Both the position numbers and the translations under genes were made by a program. The notes below the pieces were generated by a model that made no database searches, was not told the DNA's origin, and worked only from the letters and a program-made list of their open reading frames with translations. Below, piece by piece: positions 23,324-33,498 of a DNA stretch of 64,000 nucleotides (position 1 is its first letter; every line of letters begins with the position of its first letter). The stretch is from Halobacillus litoralis (GTDB taxonomy: Bacteria > Bacillota > Bacilli > Bacillales > Halobacillaceae), in the NCBI RefSeq assembly GCF_009856355.1, contig NZ_WMEW01000007.1:1-64000 (forward strand). Reading direction: 5' to 3'.

Positions 23324-26200
23324 ATGCCGAGCAAACATATTAGTATACGGGGAGCCCGTGCCCACAACTTGAAAAATATAGACATTGATATCCCGAAAAA
23401 TAAACTGGTCGTCATGACCGGGTTGTCGGGGTCCGGAAAATCGTCACTGGCCTTTGATACGATTTACGCAGAAGGGCAGCGGCGGTATGTAGAATCGTTG
23501 AGCGCATATGCCCGTCAGTTTCTCGGACAGATGGACAAGCCCGATGTAGACTCCATTGAAGGTCTGTCCCCGGCGATTTCCATCGATCAGAAAACGACGA
23601 GTCGCAACCCTCGTTCCACAGTCGGAACGGTGACGGAGATTTACGACTACCTCCGCTTGCTATTTGCCAGAATCGGCCGCCCGACCTGCCCGAATCACGG
23701 CATTGAAATCAGTTCTCAGACCGTCCAGCAGATGGTGGATCGTCTGATGGAATATCCGGAGCGCACGAAAATGCAGATTCTTGCCCCTGTCGTCTCCGGG
23801 CGTAAGGGTGAGCACGTTAAGGTTTTTGAACAGCTTCAAAAAGAAGGGTACATCCGTCTTCGTGTCGACGGGGAAATGCGCGAAATTTCCGAGGAAATAA
23901 AACTCGAAAAAAATAAAAAGCATTCTATTGAGGTCGTCATCGACCGTGTCGTCATTAAAGACAGTGTGGAAGGACGTCTTTCCGACTCCTTGGAGACGGC
24001 GCTGAATCTTGGGAATGGAAATACAATCGTGGATGTTATTGGAGAAGAAGAACTGACATTCAGTGAACACCACGCCTGTCCGATCTGTGGGTTCTCAGTC
24101 AGTGAACTGGAGCCGCGGATGTTCTCCTTTAACAGTCCCTACGGCGCCTGCAGCCGCTGCGATGGACTTGGAACACAGCTGGAAGTCGATATTGACCTCG
24201 TTATTCCGGACTGGGGACGCTCCTTGAACCAGCATGCGATTGCAGCATGGGAACCGCAGAGCTCCCAGTACTACCCGCAGCTTCTGAAAAGTGTCGCAGA
24301 TCATTACGGCATTGATATGGACAAACCGTTCCGGGAGCTTCCGGAGGAGCATAAGGAGCGTATTCTTTATGGAAGTGGGGATGAGAAAGTCTACTTCCGT
24401 TATGAAAATGACTTCGGCAAAGTTCGTGAAAATGAAATTTTCTTTGAAGGGGTCATTCCTAACATTTCCCGTCGTTACCGGGAAACAAGTTCTGATTACA
24501 TCCGCGAGCAAATGGAAAAATATATGGCTCAGAAGCCTTGTCCAAAGTGTAAAGGCAACCGTTTAAACGAAGAAGCTCTTTCCGTTTTGGTCAATGGCCG
24601 CCATATCGGAACAACGACGGACTTTTCTGTCACAGAAGCAAAAGAGTTCTTTGAATCCGTTGAACTGACGGAAAAGGAAGAGACCATCGCCCGGATGATC
24701 TTGAAGGAAATCTGTGAGCGCCTCAGCTTTCTTGCCAATGTGGGTCTTGACTACCTGACCCTTTCCCGCTCTGCCGGAACGCTTTCCGGAGGGGAAGCCC
24801 AGCGGATCAGACTGGCGACTCAAATCGGTTCTGCGCTTACAGGTGTATTATACGTGTTGGATGAGCCTTCGATCGGACTTCACCAGCGCGATAATGACCG
24901 CCTGATCAATACACTGAAGCGGATGCGTGACCTGGACAACACATTGATTGTCGTGGAACATGATGAAGATACGATGCTTGCCGCGGACTACTTGATTGAT
25001 ATCGGCCCGGGAGCCGGTGCTCATGGCGGCCATATCGTTACACAAGGGACGCCGAAGCAGGTGATGAAAAACCGCAAATCCTTGACAGGTCAATATTTAT
25101 CCGGTCGTCAATTTATCCCGCTGCCGTCTGAACGGCGGAAATCTGACGGACGCTCCCTGAAGGTGACAGGAGCCGAGGAAAACAACCTGAAAAAAGTCAA
25201 TGCAGAAATACCTCTCGGTGTCTTTACAGCGGTCACGGGAGTGTCAGGGTCTGGTAAAAGTACCTTGATTAACGAAATCCTCTACAAAACGTTGTCCATG
25301 AAGCTTCATAATGGAAAGCAGAAGCCGGGACAGCATAAATCCGTAGAAGGGATCGACCAGCTGGACAAAGTCATTGATATCGACCAGTCTCCGATTGGAC
25401 GTACACCAAGATCCAACCCGGCGACCTATACAGGTGTTTTTGACGATATCCGTGATGTTTTTGCCCAGACGAACGAGGCGAAAATCCGTGGTTACAAAAA
25501 AGGGCGGTTCAGCTTTAACGTTAAAGGCGGGCGTTGTGAAGCCTGCCGCGGGGATGGGATCATTAAAATAGAAATGCACTTCCTCCCGGACGTTTATGTT
25601 CCGTGCGAAGTCTGTGACGGAAAACGGTACAACAGGGAAACCCTCGAAGTGAAATATAAAAACAAGAGCATCGCAGACGTTCTCGCGATGACCATCGAAG
25701 AAGCGCTGGACTTTTTCGCCAACATCCCGAAAATCAAACGCAAACTGCAGACGGTTGCGGATGTGGGTCTCGATTATATTAAATTGGGGCAGCCGGCTAC
25801 GACATTGTCCGGCGGGGAAGCCCAGCGGGTGAAGCTTGCGAGCGAACTGCACCGCCGCTCCAATGGAAAATCCTTCTACATCCTGGATGAGCCGACCACT
25901 GGTCTTCATGTGGATGATATCTCCCGGCTGCTGAAAGTTCTCCAGCGTCTGGTGGATAACGGGGATTCCGTTCTTGTCATTGAACACAATCTTGATGTCA
26001 TCAAAGAAGCGGATCACATTATCGATCTGGGGCCGGAAGGCGGAGAAAATGGCGGACGTATTATCGCGAGTGGTACGCCGGAGCATGTGGCTGAACAGGA
26101 GATTTCCTACACAGGACGTTATTTGAAGCCTGTCCTGGAGAGAGACCGTGAACGGATGGAGAAACAGATGGACAGTCGTGAACAAGTGGCCGGCAAGTAG
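23324..26200 (+). CDS. uvrA: Excinuclease ABC subunit A
   Basis: A 958-residue DNA damage sensor ATPase, active as a dimer with UvrB. Two ABC modules: Walker [11 protein letters not shown] near residue 31 and [10 protein letters not shown] near 640, each with an LSGGEAQR signature. The zinc-binding cysteines are present (CPICGF...CSRCDG and CEACRGDG...CEVCDGKR). ATG 23324 is 6 bp after the uvrB stop with GATGGAG as its site. Complete, second gene of the uvrBA operon. Confidence 0.98.
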   Translation: MPSKHISIRGARAHNLKNIDIDIPKNKLVVMTGLSGSGKSSLAFDTIYAEGQRRYVESLSAYARQFLGQMDKPDVDSIEGLSPAISIDQKTTSRNPRSTVGTVTEIYDYLRLLFARIGRPTCPNHGIEISSQTVQQMVDRLMEYPERTKMQILAPVVSGRKGEHVKVFEQLQKEGYIRLRVDGEMREISEEIKLEKNKKHSIEVVIDRVVIKDSVEGRLSDSLETALNLGNGNTIVDVIGEEELTFSEHHACPICGFSVSELEPRMFSFNSPYGACSRCDGLGTQLEVDIDLVIPDWGRSLNQHAIAAWEPQSSQYYPQLLKSVADHYGIDMDKPFRELPEEHKERILYGSGDEKVYFRYENDFGKVRENEIFFEGVIPNISRRYRETSSDYIREQMEKYMAQKPCPKCKGNRLNEEALSVLVNGRHIGTTTDFSVTEAKEFFESVELTEKEETIARMILKEICERLSFLANVGLDYLTLSRSAGTLSGGEAQRIRLATQIGSALTGVLYVLDEPSIGLHQRDNDRLINTLKRMRDLDNTLIVVEHDEDTMLAADYLIDIGPGAGAHGGHIVTQGTPKQVMKNRKSLTGQYLSGRQFIPLPSERRKSDGRSLKVTGAEENNLKKVNAEIPLGVFTAVTGVSGSGKSTLINEILYKTLSMKLHNGKQKPGQHKSVEGIDQLDKVIDIDQSPIGRTPRSNPATYTGVFDDIRDVFAQTNEAKIRGYKKGRFSFNVKGGRCEACRGDGIIKIEMHFLPDVYVPCEVCDGKRYNRETLEVKYKNKSIADVLAMTIEEALDFFANIPKIKRKLQTVADVGLDYIKLGQPATTLSGGEAQRVKLASELHRRSNGKSFYILDEPTTGLHVDDISRLLKVLQRLVDNGDSVLVIEHNLDVIKEADHIIDLGPEGGENGGRIIASGTPEHVAEQEISYTGRYLKPVLERDRERMEKQMDSREQVAGK

Positions 26201-26266
26201 ATGTTTTGACGCCCGCCGCCAAATTGAGTATCGTTAAACAAGAATGGTTGGACGGGAGGAATACTA

Positions 26267-26638
26267 GTGGAATCAATACAACCGAACAAAGTTCAGGATA
26301 AAATCAACCAATTAGCTGATAAAACGGTATATGTGCACTTGGAAACAACCAACGGTGCCTATGCAAGTCATTTTGATGAGAATGCCTATAACGTAGGGGC
26401 TTTCATCCGCAATGCAGAAGTTTCTTATCAACACGGAAAAATCGTCAGCACAGGCGGTGCCTACCGTGTAGGTCTTAAACTCGATCTGGGGTGGGTGTAT
26501 GCCGAAGGTCTGAGTGATTATGAAATCGATGAAAAAGGTCGTCTGCTGATGGCCGGTCATGACCGCGAAGGCCGCTTGATGGTCGCGCTGGAAATCAGCG
26601 AGACTCCGTTCTCACATGGGGCGGATCCGGATGAGTGA
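26267..26638 (+). CDS. yojF: YojF family protein (DUF1806)
   Basis: A 123-residue protein starting at GTG 26267 behind GGGAGGA. It matches the YojF/DUF1806 type (NQLADKTVYVHLETTNGAYA near the start, a conserved GAYRVGLKL strand). Its function is unknown, but it is regularly paired with the bacillithiol enzyme BshB2, and here its last 8 bases overlap that gene. This supports a role connected with bacillithiol synthesis or with the stability of BshB2. Confidence 0.88.
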   Translation: MESIQPNKVQDKINQLADKTVYVHLETTNGAYASHFDENAYNVGAFIRNAEVSYQHGKIVSTGGAYRVGLKLDLGWVYAEGLSDYEIDEKGRLLMAGHDREGRLMVALEISETPFSHGADPDE

Positions 26639-27284
26639 AGGCCATGTCGTCGTGATTTTCCCGCATCCGGATGACGAATCCTTCGGGGCTTCCGGCACCA
26701 TCTCTAAATTCAGGGATGAAGGCGTACCAGTCACTTACCTGTGTGGCACGCTGGGAGAAATGGGCCGGAACATGGGAAGTCCTGTGTTTGCCAACAGGGA
26801 AACATTGTCCACATTCCGCAGAGAAGAATTGAAGGAAGCTGCTGCTCAGCTCGACATTGACGTCGAATTTCTCGGTTACAGGGATAAGACACTTGAATTT
26901 GAGCCCCGAGATCAGGTGGCGGCTCATTTACGGAAAAGACTGGAGGAGCTTGAGGCAACAGTTGTCATTACGCACTATCCAGGGTATGCCGTCCACCCGG
27001 ATCATGATGCCCTCGGTGCCGCTGCCGTTGAGGCTGTGAAGTCGATGGATGAAGCATCACGTCCTGATGTATGGATGCATGCCATCTCCAACAATCATGC
27101 CGATGTATTAGGGGAACCGGACATCGTATATGACATCCGCCCTTATTGGGAACGGAAGCTTGCGGCAATTCAGGCCCATCTTTCCCAGGCAGACGGAATG
27201 ATGAGCTTGATCGAAAATCACGATCAGGCTGCCGAACAGCTGGAACGATTGAAAACCGAACGTTTTTACCGCTGTCACTTTTAA
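26631..27284 (+). CDS. bshB2: Bacillithiol biosynthesis deacetylase BshB2
   Basis: A 217-residue LmbE/PIG-L family zinc hydrolase that removes acetyl from GlcNAc-malate in bacillithiol synthesis. The zinc motif HPDDE (FPHPDDESFG) is at residues 12-16, with THYPGYAVHPDHDA further on. The start at ATG 26631 gives the usual length and overlaps yojF by 8 bases, indicating coupling; an in-frame ATG 15 bases earlier is less likely. The partner bshA and bshC genes are not in the window. Confidence 0.9.
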   Translation: MSEGHVVVIFPHPDDESFGASGTISKFRDEGVPVTYLCGTLGEMGRNMGSPVFANRETLSTFRREELKEAAAQLDIDVEFLGYRDKTLEFEPRDQVAAHLRKRLEELEATVVITHYPGYAVHPDHDALGAAAVEAVKSMDEASRPDVWMHAISNNHADVLGEPDIVYDIRPYWERKLAAIQAHLSQADGMMSLIENHDQAAEQLERLKTERFYRCHF

Positions 27285-27290
27285 GACATC

Positions 27291-27330
27291 AACCATGGAT
27301 CAGACATCAACGTCCGATCCATGGTTTTTT
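27291..27330 (+). terminator. Terminator of yojF-bshB2
   Basis: AACCATGGATC pairs with GATCCATGGTT, six T follow. Confidence 0.8.
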
Positions 27331-27390
27331 AGTTTTTGAATCTTTTGTTATGGGAACAACGTACATAGACAGGTAAAGGAGAGTGAACTT

Positions 27391-28419
27391 ATGCCGGTAA
27401 ATGAAGAACGTATGAAAATATTGGAGATGATTGAAAAGGGTACAATCAATGCAGAAGAAGGCGCGAAGCTCCTGAGTGCTCTGGAGCATGAAGGGGACGA
27501 GCAGCAGGAGAAGAAAAAGTACGGCATCATGAATTTTCTCGATGACGCAGTGGATAAAATTAAAAATGCCGACTTTGACCTTGCTTTCGGAGAATCGGTG
27601 GAGATTGAAGAGGAATCTTTTCTCGACGCTGAAGAATTGAAGGAAGTCGATTTGATGATTGCCAATGGCTCCCTGAATGTTTACACATGGGAGGAAAACC
27701 AGGCGAGGGCATCCTCCAGAGTGAAAGTATATCAGGCAGGCACGGAAGAAGAAGCAAGGGAACGTTTTCATGGAGATGTCCAGTTTGACATTAAATATGG
27801 ACTGCTTCGATTGGCCAGTCCTTCCAAGAAGATCAAGATGCATACGGACCTTTACTTACCGAAACGTTTCTATGAATTTATGAAAGCCCAGCTTCAGAAC
27901 GGCTCGATCCATGCGGAAGGTTTGGAAGCGCAGCATTTCCATTTGAAGACCTCCAATGGCCCTGTCAAAGGATCCCGGCTCAAAGGCGGGAGCTGCAAAA
28001 TTCATACGGCTAATGGACCGATCAAGCTTGAAGAAGGTGAGTTTGAGCAGGTGGAAGCAGACACGATCAACGGGCCGGTGACTCTGGAAGGAACCTTCGG
28101 AAAAGTTGATGGATCTTCTGTGAGCGGCGGTATTTCAGTCAATCATAAAGGAAGTACGGCTCACACCGCCTTTTTGAAAACGACGGCAGGGGCCATTGAA
28201 GTCTCCCTTCCGGTGAAACGTAAAATTGACGGGATTTTGAAAACGAAATTCGGTTCCCTCCAATGTGGTCTAGATAATTATAAAATCCTGAAAGACCAGA
28301 AAGATGTAATGAATAAGTCGCTGGAATTTGAAGCGTATGAACAATTTGAAGATGTTTATCATATAGAAGCAGAGACGAAGACTGGTTCAGTGAAGATTCA
28401 GCCTCCTGTCCAGCTTTAA
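27391..28419 (+). CDS. yvlB: YvlB-like protein with DUF4097 beta-helix domain
   Basis: A 342-residue protein. The N-terminal 35 residues form a SHOCT-like helical motif (NEERMKILEMIEKGTINAEEGAKLLSAL has this pattern). An acidic linker follows, then repeated short beta strands of the DUF4097 type (TSNGPVKG, TANGPIKLE, TINGPVTLEG). This is the architecture of B. subtilis YvlB and of the LiaX envelope-stress sensors of enterococci. It lies before yvlD and hprK as in B. subtilis, although yvlA and yvlC are absent. No signal peptide seen. Likely linked to cell-envelope stress; inference from homologs. Confidence 0.85.
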   Translation: MPVNEERMKILEMIEKGTINAEEGAKLLSALEHEGDEQQEKKKYGIMNFLDDAVDKIKNADFDLAFGESVEIEEESFLDAEELKEVDLMIANGSLNVYTWEENQARASSRVKVYQAGTEEEARERFHGDVQFDIKYGLLRLASPSKKIKMHTDLYLPKRFYEFMKAQLQNGSIHAEGLEAQHFHLKTSNGPVKGSRLKGGSCKIHTANGPIKLEEGEFEQVEADTINGPVTLEGTFGKVDGSSVSGGISVNHKGSTAHTAFLKTTAGAIEVSLPVKRKIDGILKTKFGSLQCGLDNYKILKDQKDVMNKSLEFEAYEQFEDVYHIEAETKTGSVKIQPPVQL

Positions 28420-28446
28420 CACAGCGGAAAAAATGAGGTGAGTGTT

Positions 28447-28803
28447 ATGAAAAACTGGCTCCTGCATATTTTAGTCAATGCTGTTGCCATTATTGCTGTT
28501 GGAGCCCTGCTCGACAGCGTCCAGATTGATGGGGTGGGTGGTGCTCTTCTGGCCGCTTTTATCCTTTCTATCCTTAATGCGGTCGTCCGTCCGTTTCTTG
28601 TCATTTTGACTCTTCCAATTACCATTGTTTCACTGGGGCTTTTCCTGTTTGTGATCAATGCGATCACACTGGCTCTGACTGACTTGTTCCTCGGAAGTAC
28701 ATTTGATATTGATGGGTTCGGCATGACGATTCTTGCCGCTGTCATCATTTCTTTCTTGAACCTGGTATTAAACAGCCTGTTAAAAGATATGAAAAACGGA
28801 TGA
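28447..28803 (+). CDS. yvlD: YvlD family membrane protein (phage holin family 4-like)
   Basis: A 118-residue protein with four hydrophobic segments (about residues 5-22, 28-48, 52-75, 90-112). It has the family motif NAVVRPFLVILTLPITIVSLGLF, split here across two helices. ATG 28447 follows GAGGTG; an upstream in-frame GTG at 28438 overlaps that site. It forms an operon with yvlB and is followed by a terminator. Molecular function unknown; the holin label is a family name only. Confidence 0.88.
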   Translation: MKNWLLHILVNAVAIIAVGALLDSVQIDGVGGALLAAFILSILNAVVRPFLVILTLPITIVSLGLFLFVINAITLALTDLFLGSTFDIDGFGMTILAAVIISFLNLVLNSLLKDMKNG

Positions 28804-28808
28804 TTCAG

Positions 28809-28837
28809 CCGTGCGGAGAAATCCGCACGGTTTTTTT
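28809..28837 (+). terminator. Terminator of yvlBD
   Basis: CCGTGCGGA pairs with TCCGCACGG, seven T follow. Confidence 0.85.
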
Positions 28838-28961
28838 ATGCGCGTGGCAAGTTTTATGTCTATACTGAGAAGGACCCCTGGTCGGGAGAGACCTATCCAA
28901 GATTTCAGCAAAACATGCTACAATAGGGGACAGTGATTGATGAATGGAGGTTGTTGGAAAG

Positions 28962-29894
28962 ATGAGCAAGGTCCGCACAGAAGATTTACTGGAACAATTT
29001 CAGCTTGAATTAGTAACCGGAAAAGATGGAGTTCACCGTGAAATACATATGAGTGACATATCCCGCCCCGGTGTAGAAATGACCGGGTATTTCAAGTTTT
29101 ACCCGAAAGACAGATTACAGCTTCTCGGAAAGACAGAGCTGTCCTATTTCAATGAACTGACAAAGGAACAGCGTCAGGAGCGGGCGCAAAAACTCTGCAC
29201 GGACGTCACCCCCGGTATTGTGATTACGAGAGGGATGGATATTCCTGAAGAACTGTTTGAAGCAGCGAAGGAAGCGGGCGTCCCGCTGATGATTTCGCCC
29301 TATAAAACAACGAGAGTCATCAGCCGGCTGACCAATTTCCTGGAGTCCAAGTTTGCCCCGTTCACAGCAATCCATGGGGTGCTGGTAGATATTTACGGGA
29401 TTGGCGTGTTGATCACCGGGCAGAGTGGTGTGGGTAAAAGTGAAACAGCGCTCGAACTTGTGAAACGCGGCCACCGTCTAGTAGCGGATGACAGCGTGGA
29501 AATCCGTCAGGAAGATTACGATACGCTGATCGGAAACAGCCCGCCACTGATTGAGCATCTTCTGGAAATCCGGGGCCTCGGTATTATCAATGTGATGACG
29601 CTGTTCGGCGCTGGTGCTGTCCGCAGCTTCAAACGCATCACCCTTGTCATCAATCTGGAAATTTGGGATAAGAACAAGCAGTATGACCGACTAGGCCTCG
29701 AGGAAGAGACGATGAAAATTATGGACGTTCATGTGCCGAAAGCGACGATCCCTGTCCGTCCGGGACGTAACCTTGCCGTCATTATTGAGGTGGCAGCGAT
29801 GAACTTCCGCCTGAAGCGGATGGGCGTCAATGCGGCGGAGGAGTTTTCCGAACGCTTAACCAAAGTGATCGATCAAGATCAAACGGGAAAATAA
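28962..29894 (+). CDS. hprK: HPr kinase/phosphorylase
   Basis: A 310-residue bifunctional enzyme that phosphorylates Ser46 of HPr and Crh and removes the phosphate again. It is the metabolic switch of carbon catabolite repression. ATG 28962 follows GGAGG at a workable distance; the frame is open 18 bases further. Walker A is GQSGVGKSE near residue 152, and the family signature [18 protein letters not shown] is near residue 202. First gene of the hprK-lgt-yvoD-ppaX-yvoF-glpP run. crh lies 22 kb away in the same window. Confidence 0.97.
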   Translation: MSKVRTEDLLEQFQLELVTGKDGVHREIHMSDISRPGVEMTGYFKFYPKDRLQLLGKTELSYFNELTKEQRQERAQKLCTDVTPGIVITRGMDIPEELFEAAKEAGVPLMISPYKTTRVISRLTNFLESKFAPFTAIHGVLVDIYGIGVLITGQSGVGKSETALELVKRGHRLVADDSVEIRQEDYDTLIGNSPPLIEHLLEIRGLGIINVMTLFGAGAVRSFKRITLVINLEIWDKNKQYDRLGLEEETMKIMDVHVPKATIPVRPGRNLAVIIEVAAMNFRLKRMGVNAAEEFSERLTKVIDQDQTGK

Positions 29895-29906
29895 GGAGGA
29901 GACAAG

Positions 29907-30743
29907 ATGCAGACATGTGAAGCACAGCCTCTTGATCCCGTCTTTCTTCAACTGGGTCCACTCTCTATTTACTGGTACGGCCTGATCATTGCAACAGGCG
30001 CCTTTTTAGGATTATGGATTGCTACAAGAGAAACAGAAAGATTGGGATTGAAGAAGGATTACATGGTGGACATCGTTGTGTTCGCTATACCCGCGGCCAT
30101 TTTATGCGCCCGTCTTTATTATGTAATCTTTGAATGGGAGCGGTATGCCGGCGGTCCGTTCTGGAAGGTATTTGCCGTCTGGGAAGGCGGAATTGCCATA
30201 CACGGGGCGTTGATCGGTTCGGTACTGACCGCTTATATTTACACAAAAGTTAAAGGAATCTCTTTCTGGATGATGGCGGATATCGCTGCGCCGAGTATTA
30301 TCCTTGGGCAGGCGATCGGCCGCTGGGGGAACTTTATGAATCAGGAAGCCCATGGTGGTCCTGTTTCACAGGCCTTTTACGAAAATTTCATGCAGTATCT
30401 GCCGGCATTTATTAACCAGCAGATGTGTATTGACGGAACGGTGTATCATCCGACGTTCCTTTATGAATCCGTCTGGAATATTATCGGTTTCGCCCTTCTG
30501 CTCGTTCTGCGTCACCGCTTTAACCCGCGTCGTGGGGAAGTTTTCTTAAGCTATGTCATATGGTATTCTGTCGGACGTTTCTTCGTAGAAGGACTACGTA
30601 CGGACAGTCTCTACTTGTTTGCAGATATCCGCATGGCTCAATTTATCTCCATCGTCCTGGTCATTGCCTGTGCTGTTCTTATCTATTACCGCAGAAAGAA
30701 CGGAATGGCAGATAAATATTACAACGGAAAGAAAGTAAAATAA
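29907..30743 (+). CDS. lgt: Prolipoprotein diacylglyceryl transferase
   Basis: A 278-residue membrane enzyme that transfers diacylglycerol from phosphatidylglycerol to the lipobox cysteine of prolipoproteins. About seven membrane helices are seen. The Lgt signature [14 protein letters not shown] and the [11 protein letters not shown] motif are intact. Strong RBS AAGGAGGAGA 13 bp after hprK. It would modify the lipoprotein encoded at 2720-3196. Confidence 0.97.
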   Translation: MQTCEAQPLDPVFLQLGPLSIYWYGLIIATGAFLGLWIATRETERLGLKKDYMVDIVVFAIPAAILCARLYYVIFEWERYAGGPFWKVFAVWEGGIAIHGALIGSVLTAYIYTKVKGISFWMMADIAAPSIILGQAIGRWGNFMNQEAHGGPVSQAFYENFMQYLPAFINQQMCIDGTVYHPTFLYESVWNIIGFALLLVLRHRFNPRRGEVFLSYVIWYSVGRFFVEGLRTDSLYLFADIRMAQFISIVLVIACAVLIYYRRKNGMADKYYNGKKVK

Positions 30744-30756
30744 GGGAGCCGATAGC

Positions 30757-31713
30757 ATGAAAGGAACGCTGCTGCGTGGTGGAAAAAAGGGCCTGGATTT
30801 AACATGGACACTGGGAAAAGTCATTTTTCCCGTAACCCTGATTGTGACAATTCTCCAGTACACTCCTGTACTGCCATGGGTGATGGATAAGCTTGAACCT
30901 ATGATGGGGTGGCTCGGCCTTTCCGGCCAGGCCGCCGTTCCTTTAGTTCTTGGGAATTTCCTGAATCTGTATGCAGGGATCGCTGCGATTCTTTCCTTTG
31001 ACTTTACGGTAAAGGAAGTGTTTATTCTAGCCGTCATGCTGTCGTTTTCCCATAACCTGTTGATTGAATCAACGGTGGCTAAAAAGGTGGGCGTCAGCTG
31101 GTGGATTGTTATTGGCGTTCGTCTTTCTCTTGCATTCTTTTCTGCTTTTTTCATCCATTTGTTCTGGGCCGGCGGAGAGGCACAGGCGAAGTACGGCCTG
31201 GCCCCATCCAATCCAGTTGAACCGGAAGGATGGACGGAAATCATCATCCAGGGAGTGCAGACAGCGGGCATGGGGATTATCCAGCTTGCGTTTATTGTCA
31301 TTCCTCTGATGGTCGTGATGCAGTTTATGCGGGAAAAAGGATGGCTCGACAAATTTTCGGAATGGCTCGCTCCCTGCACCAGGTTTTTAGGTATGGAGCG
31401 GAATACGTCCATGACGCTGGCCGCCGGCTTGACCATTGGTCTTGCCTACGGCGCCGGGTTAATGATCCAGGCCGTGGAGGAAGATGGTGTATCGAAGAAG
31501 GATATGTATCTGGCCGTCATTTTCCTTGTCGCCTGTCATGCCGTTGTTGAAGATACGCTCGTATTCATTCCACTCGGCATTCCTGTCTGGCCGCTTCTCA
31601 TCATCCGGTTGACGACAGCTGTTCTTTTAACAGCAGCCGTAGGGTTTGTTTGGAATAAATTACAACACAATAGAAAGGATACATCACATGAGCATACGTA
31701 CCATTCTCTTTGA
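30757..31713 (+). CDS. yvoD: YvoD-like nucleoside-recognition (Gate) domain membrane protein
   Basis: A 318-residue integral membrane protein with about eight helices and two Gate/nucleoside-recognition repeats (NFLNLYAGIAAILS, SFSHNLLIESTVAKK and, later, LVACHAVVEDTLVF). It occupies the same place as B. subtilis yvoD between lgt and ppaX. The transported substrate is unknown; the family name does not prove nucleoside transport. Its end overlaps ppaX by 26 bases. Confidence 0.88.
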   Translation: MKGTLLRGGKKGLDLTWTLGKVIFPVTLIVTILQYTPVLPWVMDKLEPMMGWLGLSGQAAVPLVLGNFLNLYAGIAAILSFDFTVKEVFILAVMLSFSHNLLIESTVAKKVGVSWWIVIGVRLSLAFFSAFFIHLFWAGGEAQAKYGLAPSNPVEPEGWTEIIIQGVQTAGMGIIQLAFIVIPLMVVMQFMREKGWLDKFSEWLAPCTRFLGMERNTSMTLAAGLTIGLAYGAGLMIQAVEEDGVSKKDMYLAVIFLVACHAVVEDTLVFIPLGIPVWPLLIIRLTTAVLLTAAVGFVWNKLQHNRKDTSHEHTYHSL

Positions 31714-32326
31714 TTTAGACGGCACACTGATTGATACGAATGAACTGATTATCGCCTCCTTCACCCATACGATCTCGCAATACGGGGACAGAGACTATAC
31801 GCGTGAAGAGATTTTAGATTTTATCGGCCCTCCTCTTGTAGAGAGTCTGGCTAAAATCAACCCGGACAAGGTGGAGGAAATGGTGGAAACCTACCGTGAA
31901 CATAATATCAAAAACCATGATCGCTATGTCACCGCCTATGATGGAGTTGTCGAAACGATGCACACCTTGAAGGAGCAGGGCTTCCGGCTTGGTGTTGTGA
32001 CGACAAAGATGAAAAACACGGTGCATATGGGGCTTGAGCTCACGAATTTGGACGGCTTGTTTGAAACGGTAGTCACTCTTGATGACGTGACCAATGCTAA
32101 ACCGCACCCGGAGCCGATTGTGCGGGCGCTTCAGGAACTCGATACGCCGGCATCGGAAGCTCTCATGGTTGGAGATAATACCCACGATATTGAAGCCGGG
32201 AAGAATGCCGGTACGAAAACAGCGGGGGTAGCGTGGACCGTTAAGGGCAGAAAAGTACTGGATGATCTTCATCCGGATTATATGCTGGACAACATGCGCG
32301 ACCTGCTGCAGATGACCGGGAGATAA
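31688..32326 (+). CDS. ppaX: Pyrophosphatase PpaX (HAD family)
   Basis: A 212-residue HAD hydrolase that splits the pyrophosphate produced when HprK dephosphorylates P-Ser-HPr. ATG 31688 has AAAGGAT upstream and gives the standard N-terminus IRTILFDLDGTLIDTNELI. Motif I is FDLDGTLIDT, motif II VVTTK, the Lys lies in NAKPHPEP and motif IV is VGDNTHDIEAGK. The context with hprK distinguishes it from phosphoglycolate phosphatase. Confidence 0.92.
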   Translation: MSIRTILFDLDGTLIDTNELIIASFTHTISQYGDRDYTREEILDFIGPPLVESLAKINPDKVEEMVETYREHNIKNHDRYVTAYDGVVETMHTLKEQGFRLGVVTTKMKNTVHMGLELTNLDGLFETVVTLDDVTNAKPHPEPIVRALQELDTPASEALMVGDNTHDIEAGKNAGTKTAGVAWTVKGRKVLDDLHPDYMLDNMRDLLQMTGR

Positions 32327-32329
32327 TCC

Positions 32330-32842
32330 ATGAGAAAAACGGACCGCTATCCTGTAAGGGGCGCGAATTCTTTATGGCATATTTATAAAACCGTGCCGTT
32401 TTTGAAAGTCGTAAAAAATTTCATCGTTATTCAGATGGCACGTTACACCCCATTTCTCGGAATGAAAAATTGGTTGTACCGCACGTTTTTGAACATGAAG
32501 GTCGGTGATCAGACGGCCTTTGCGTTAATGGTCATGGTCGATATTATGTTTCCCGAAAAAATAAAAGTCGGGTATAATACGGTGATTGGGTACAATACAA
32601 CCATCCTCGCTCATGAATATTTGATTGATGAATACCGTCTGGGAGAGGTGATCATCGGAGATGAGGTACTGATCGGAGCCAATACGACGATTCTTCCGGG
32701 AGTTACGATTGGAGACAGAGCCGTTGTATCAGCGGGCACGTTGGTGAATAAAGATGTTCCACCCGGCAGCTTTGTCGGGGGAAACCCGATGAAGGTCATT
32801 TATACGAAAGAGCAGATGGCGCAGCGGGAGGCGGAAGAATGA
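32330..32842 (+). CDS. yvoF: Acyltransferase of the left-handed beta-helix family (YvoF)
   Basis: A 170-residue protein with hexapeptide repeats in its C-terminal half (VIIGDEVLIGANTTILPGVTIG type, ending VGGNPMKVI), typical of acetyl/acyltransferases with a trimeric beta-helix. The N-terminal 60 residues are basic and aromatic, perhaps membrane-associated. It matches the position of B. subtilis yvoF. Substrate unknown. The stop overlaps the start of glpP in ATGA. Confidence 0.88.
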   Translation: MRKTDRYPVRGANSLWHIYKTVPFLKVVKNFIVIQMARYTPFLGMKNWLYRTFLNMKVGDQTAFALMVMVDIMFPEKIKVGYNTVIGYNTTILAHEYLIDEYRLGEVIIGDEVLIGANTTILPGVTIGDRAVVSAGTLVNKDVPPGSFVGGNPMKVIYTKEQMAQREAEE

Positions 32843-33390
32843 GTTTTACACAAACGGTTTTACCGGCAGTGAAGAGAATTAAAGAATTTGAGGCTTTGCT
32901 GGAGTCGGATACAGAGTATATCATCCTACTGGAAAGCCGGCTTGGACTGCTTCGCAAGCTCGTTCGTCTCGGGCAGAAGTCCGGAAAAAAAGTCCTGGTC
33001 CATGTGGATTTGATTCAAGGCCTGAAGGCGGATGATTACGGGATGGAATATCTTGGTCAGGAAGTTAAGCCGGATGGAGTGATTTCCACGAGAGGGCATG
33101 TGATTCATCAGGCGAAAAAATACAATATCTTATCTGTGCAGCGCCTGTTTCTGATTGACAGCCAGGCCATTGAGCATAATGTGAAGCTGATACAGAGAAC
33201 GGAGCCTGATTACGTCGAAGTTTTGCCCGGGATTGTGCCGGGAATGATAAAAGAGATAAAAGAGCGGATCGGGGTTCCTGTCATCGCTGGTGGACTCGTC
33301 CGTACGCAGGAGGACGTAGAGCAGGCACTGGCCTCCGGGGCTTCGGCTGTTTCTACTTCTCGTACCGACTTATGGAAGTTTTCCAAATAG
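32839..33390 (+). CDS. glpP: Glycerol uptake operon antiterminator GlpP
   Basis: A 183-residue RNA-binding antiterminator. Bound to glycerol-3-phosphate it lets RNA polymerase pass leader terminators of glpF and glpD. The conserved segments HVDLIQGLKADDYGMEYL, DGVISTRGHVI and PVIAGGLVRTQEDVEQAL are present. It overlaps yvoF by 4 bases, so it is made with the hprK-yvoF transcript rather than only with glpFK. Two terminators that it could act on follow at 33419-33461 and 35883-35935. Confidence 0.95.
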   Translation: MSFTQTVLPAVKRIKEFEALLESDTEYIILLESRLGLLRKLVRLGQKSGKKVLVHVDLIQGLKADDYGMEYLGQEVKPDGVISTRGHVIHQAKKYNILSVQRLFLIDSQAIEHNVKLIQRTEPDYVEVLPGIVPGMIKEIKERIGVPVIAGGLVRTQEDVEQALASGASAVSTSRTDLWKFSK

Positions 33391-33418
33391 ACGATACAGA
33401 CGCCTTCTGTGAAAAAAC

Positions 33419-33461
33419 GAAAACGCACAGTGAACTACAACACTGATTATTGTGCGTTTTT
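33419..33461 (+). terminator. Leader terminator upstream of glpF (GlpP target)
   Basis: AAACGCACA (33421-33429) pairs with TGTGCGTTT (33451-33459), followed by T. It lies between glpP and glpF, 38 bp before the glpF start, as expected of a conditional terminator. The GlpP response is inferred from the known glpFK system. Confidence 0.65.
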
Positions 33462-33498
33462 GGCAGGTATCCGCTGAAGATCGGAAAGGAGCGGGCAC

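Noticed and set aside
25244-26185. 313-codon open frame opposite uvrA.
   Set aside because: Shadow of uvrA; composition follows the reverse complement of conserved ATPase codons.
33155-33182. TTGACA-16-TAATGT inside glpP as a promoter for glpF.
   Set aside because: It lies within conserved coding sequence and is too far from glpF to prefer without transcript data.
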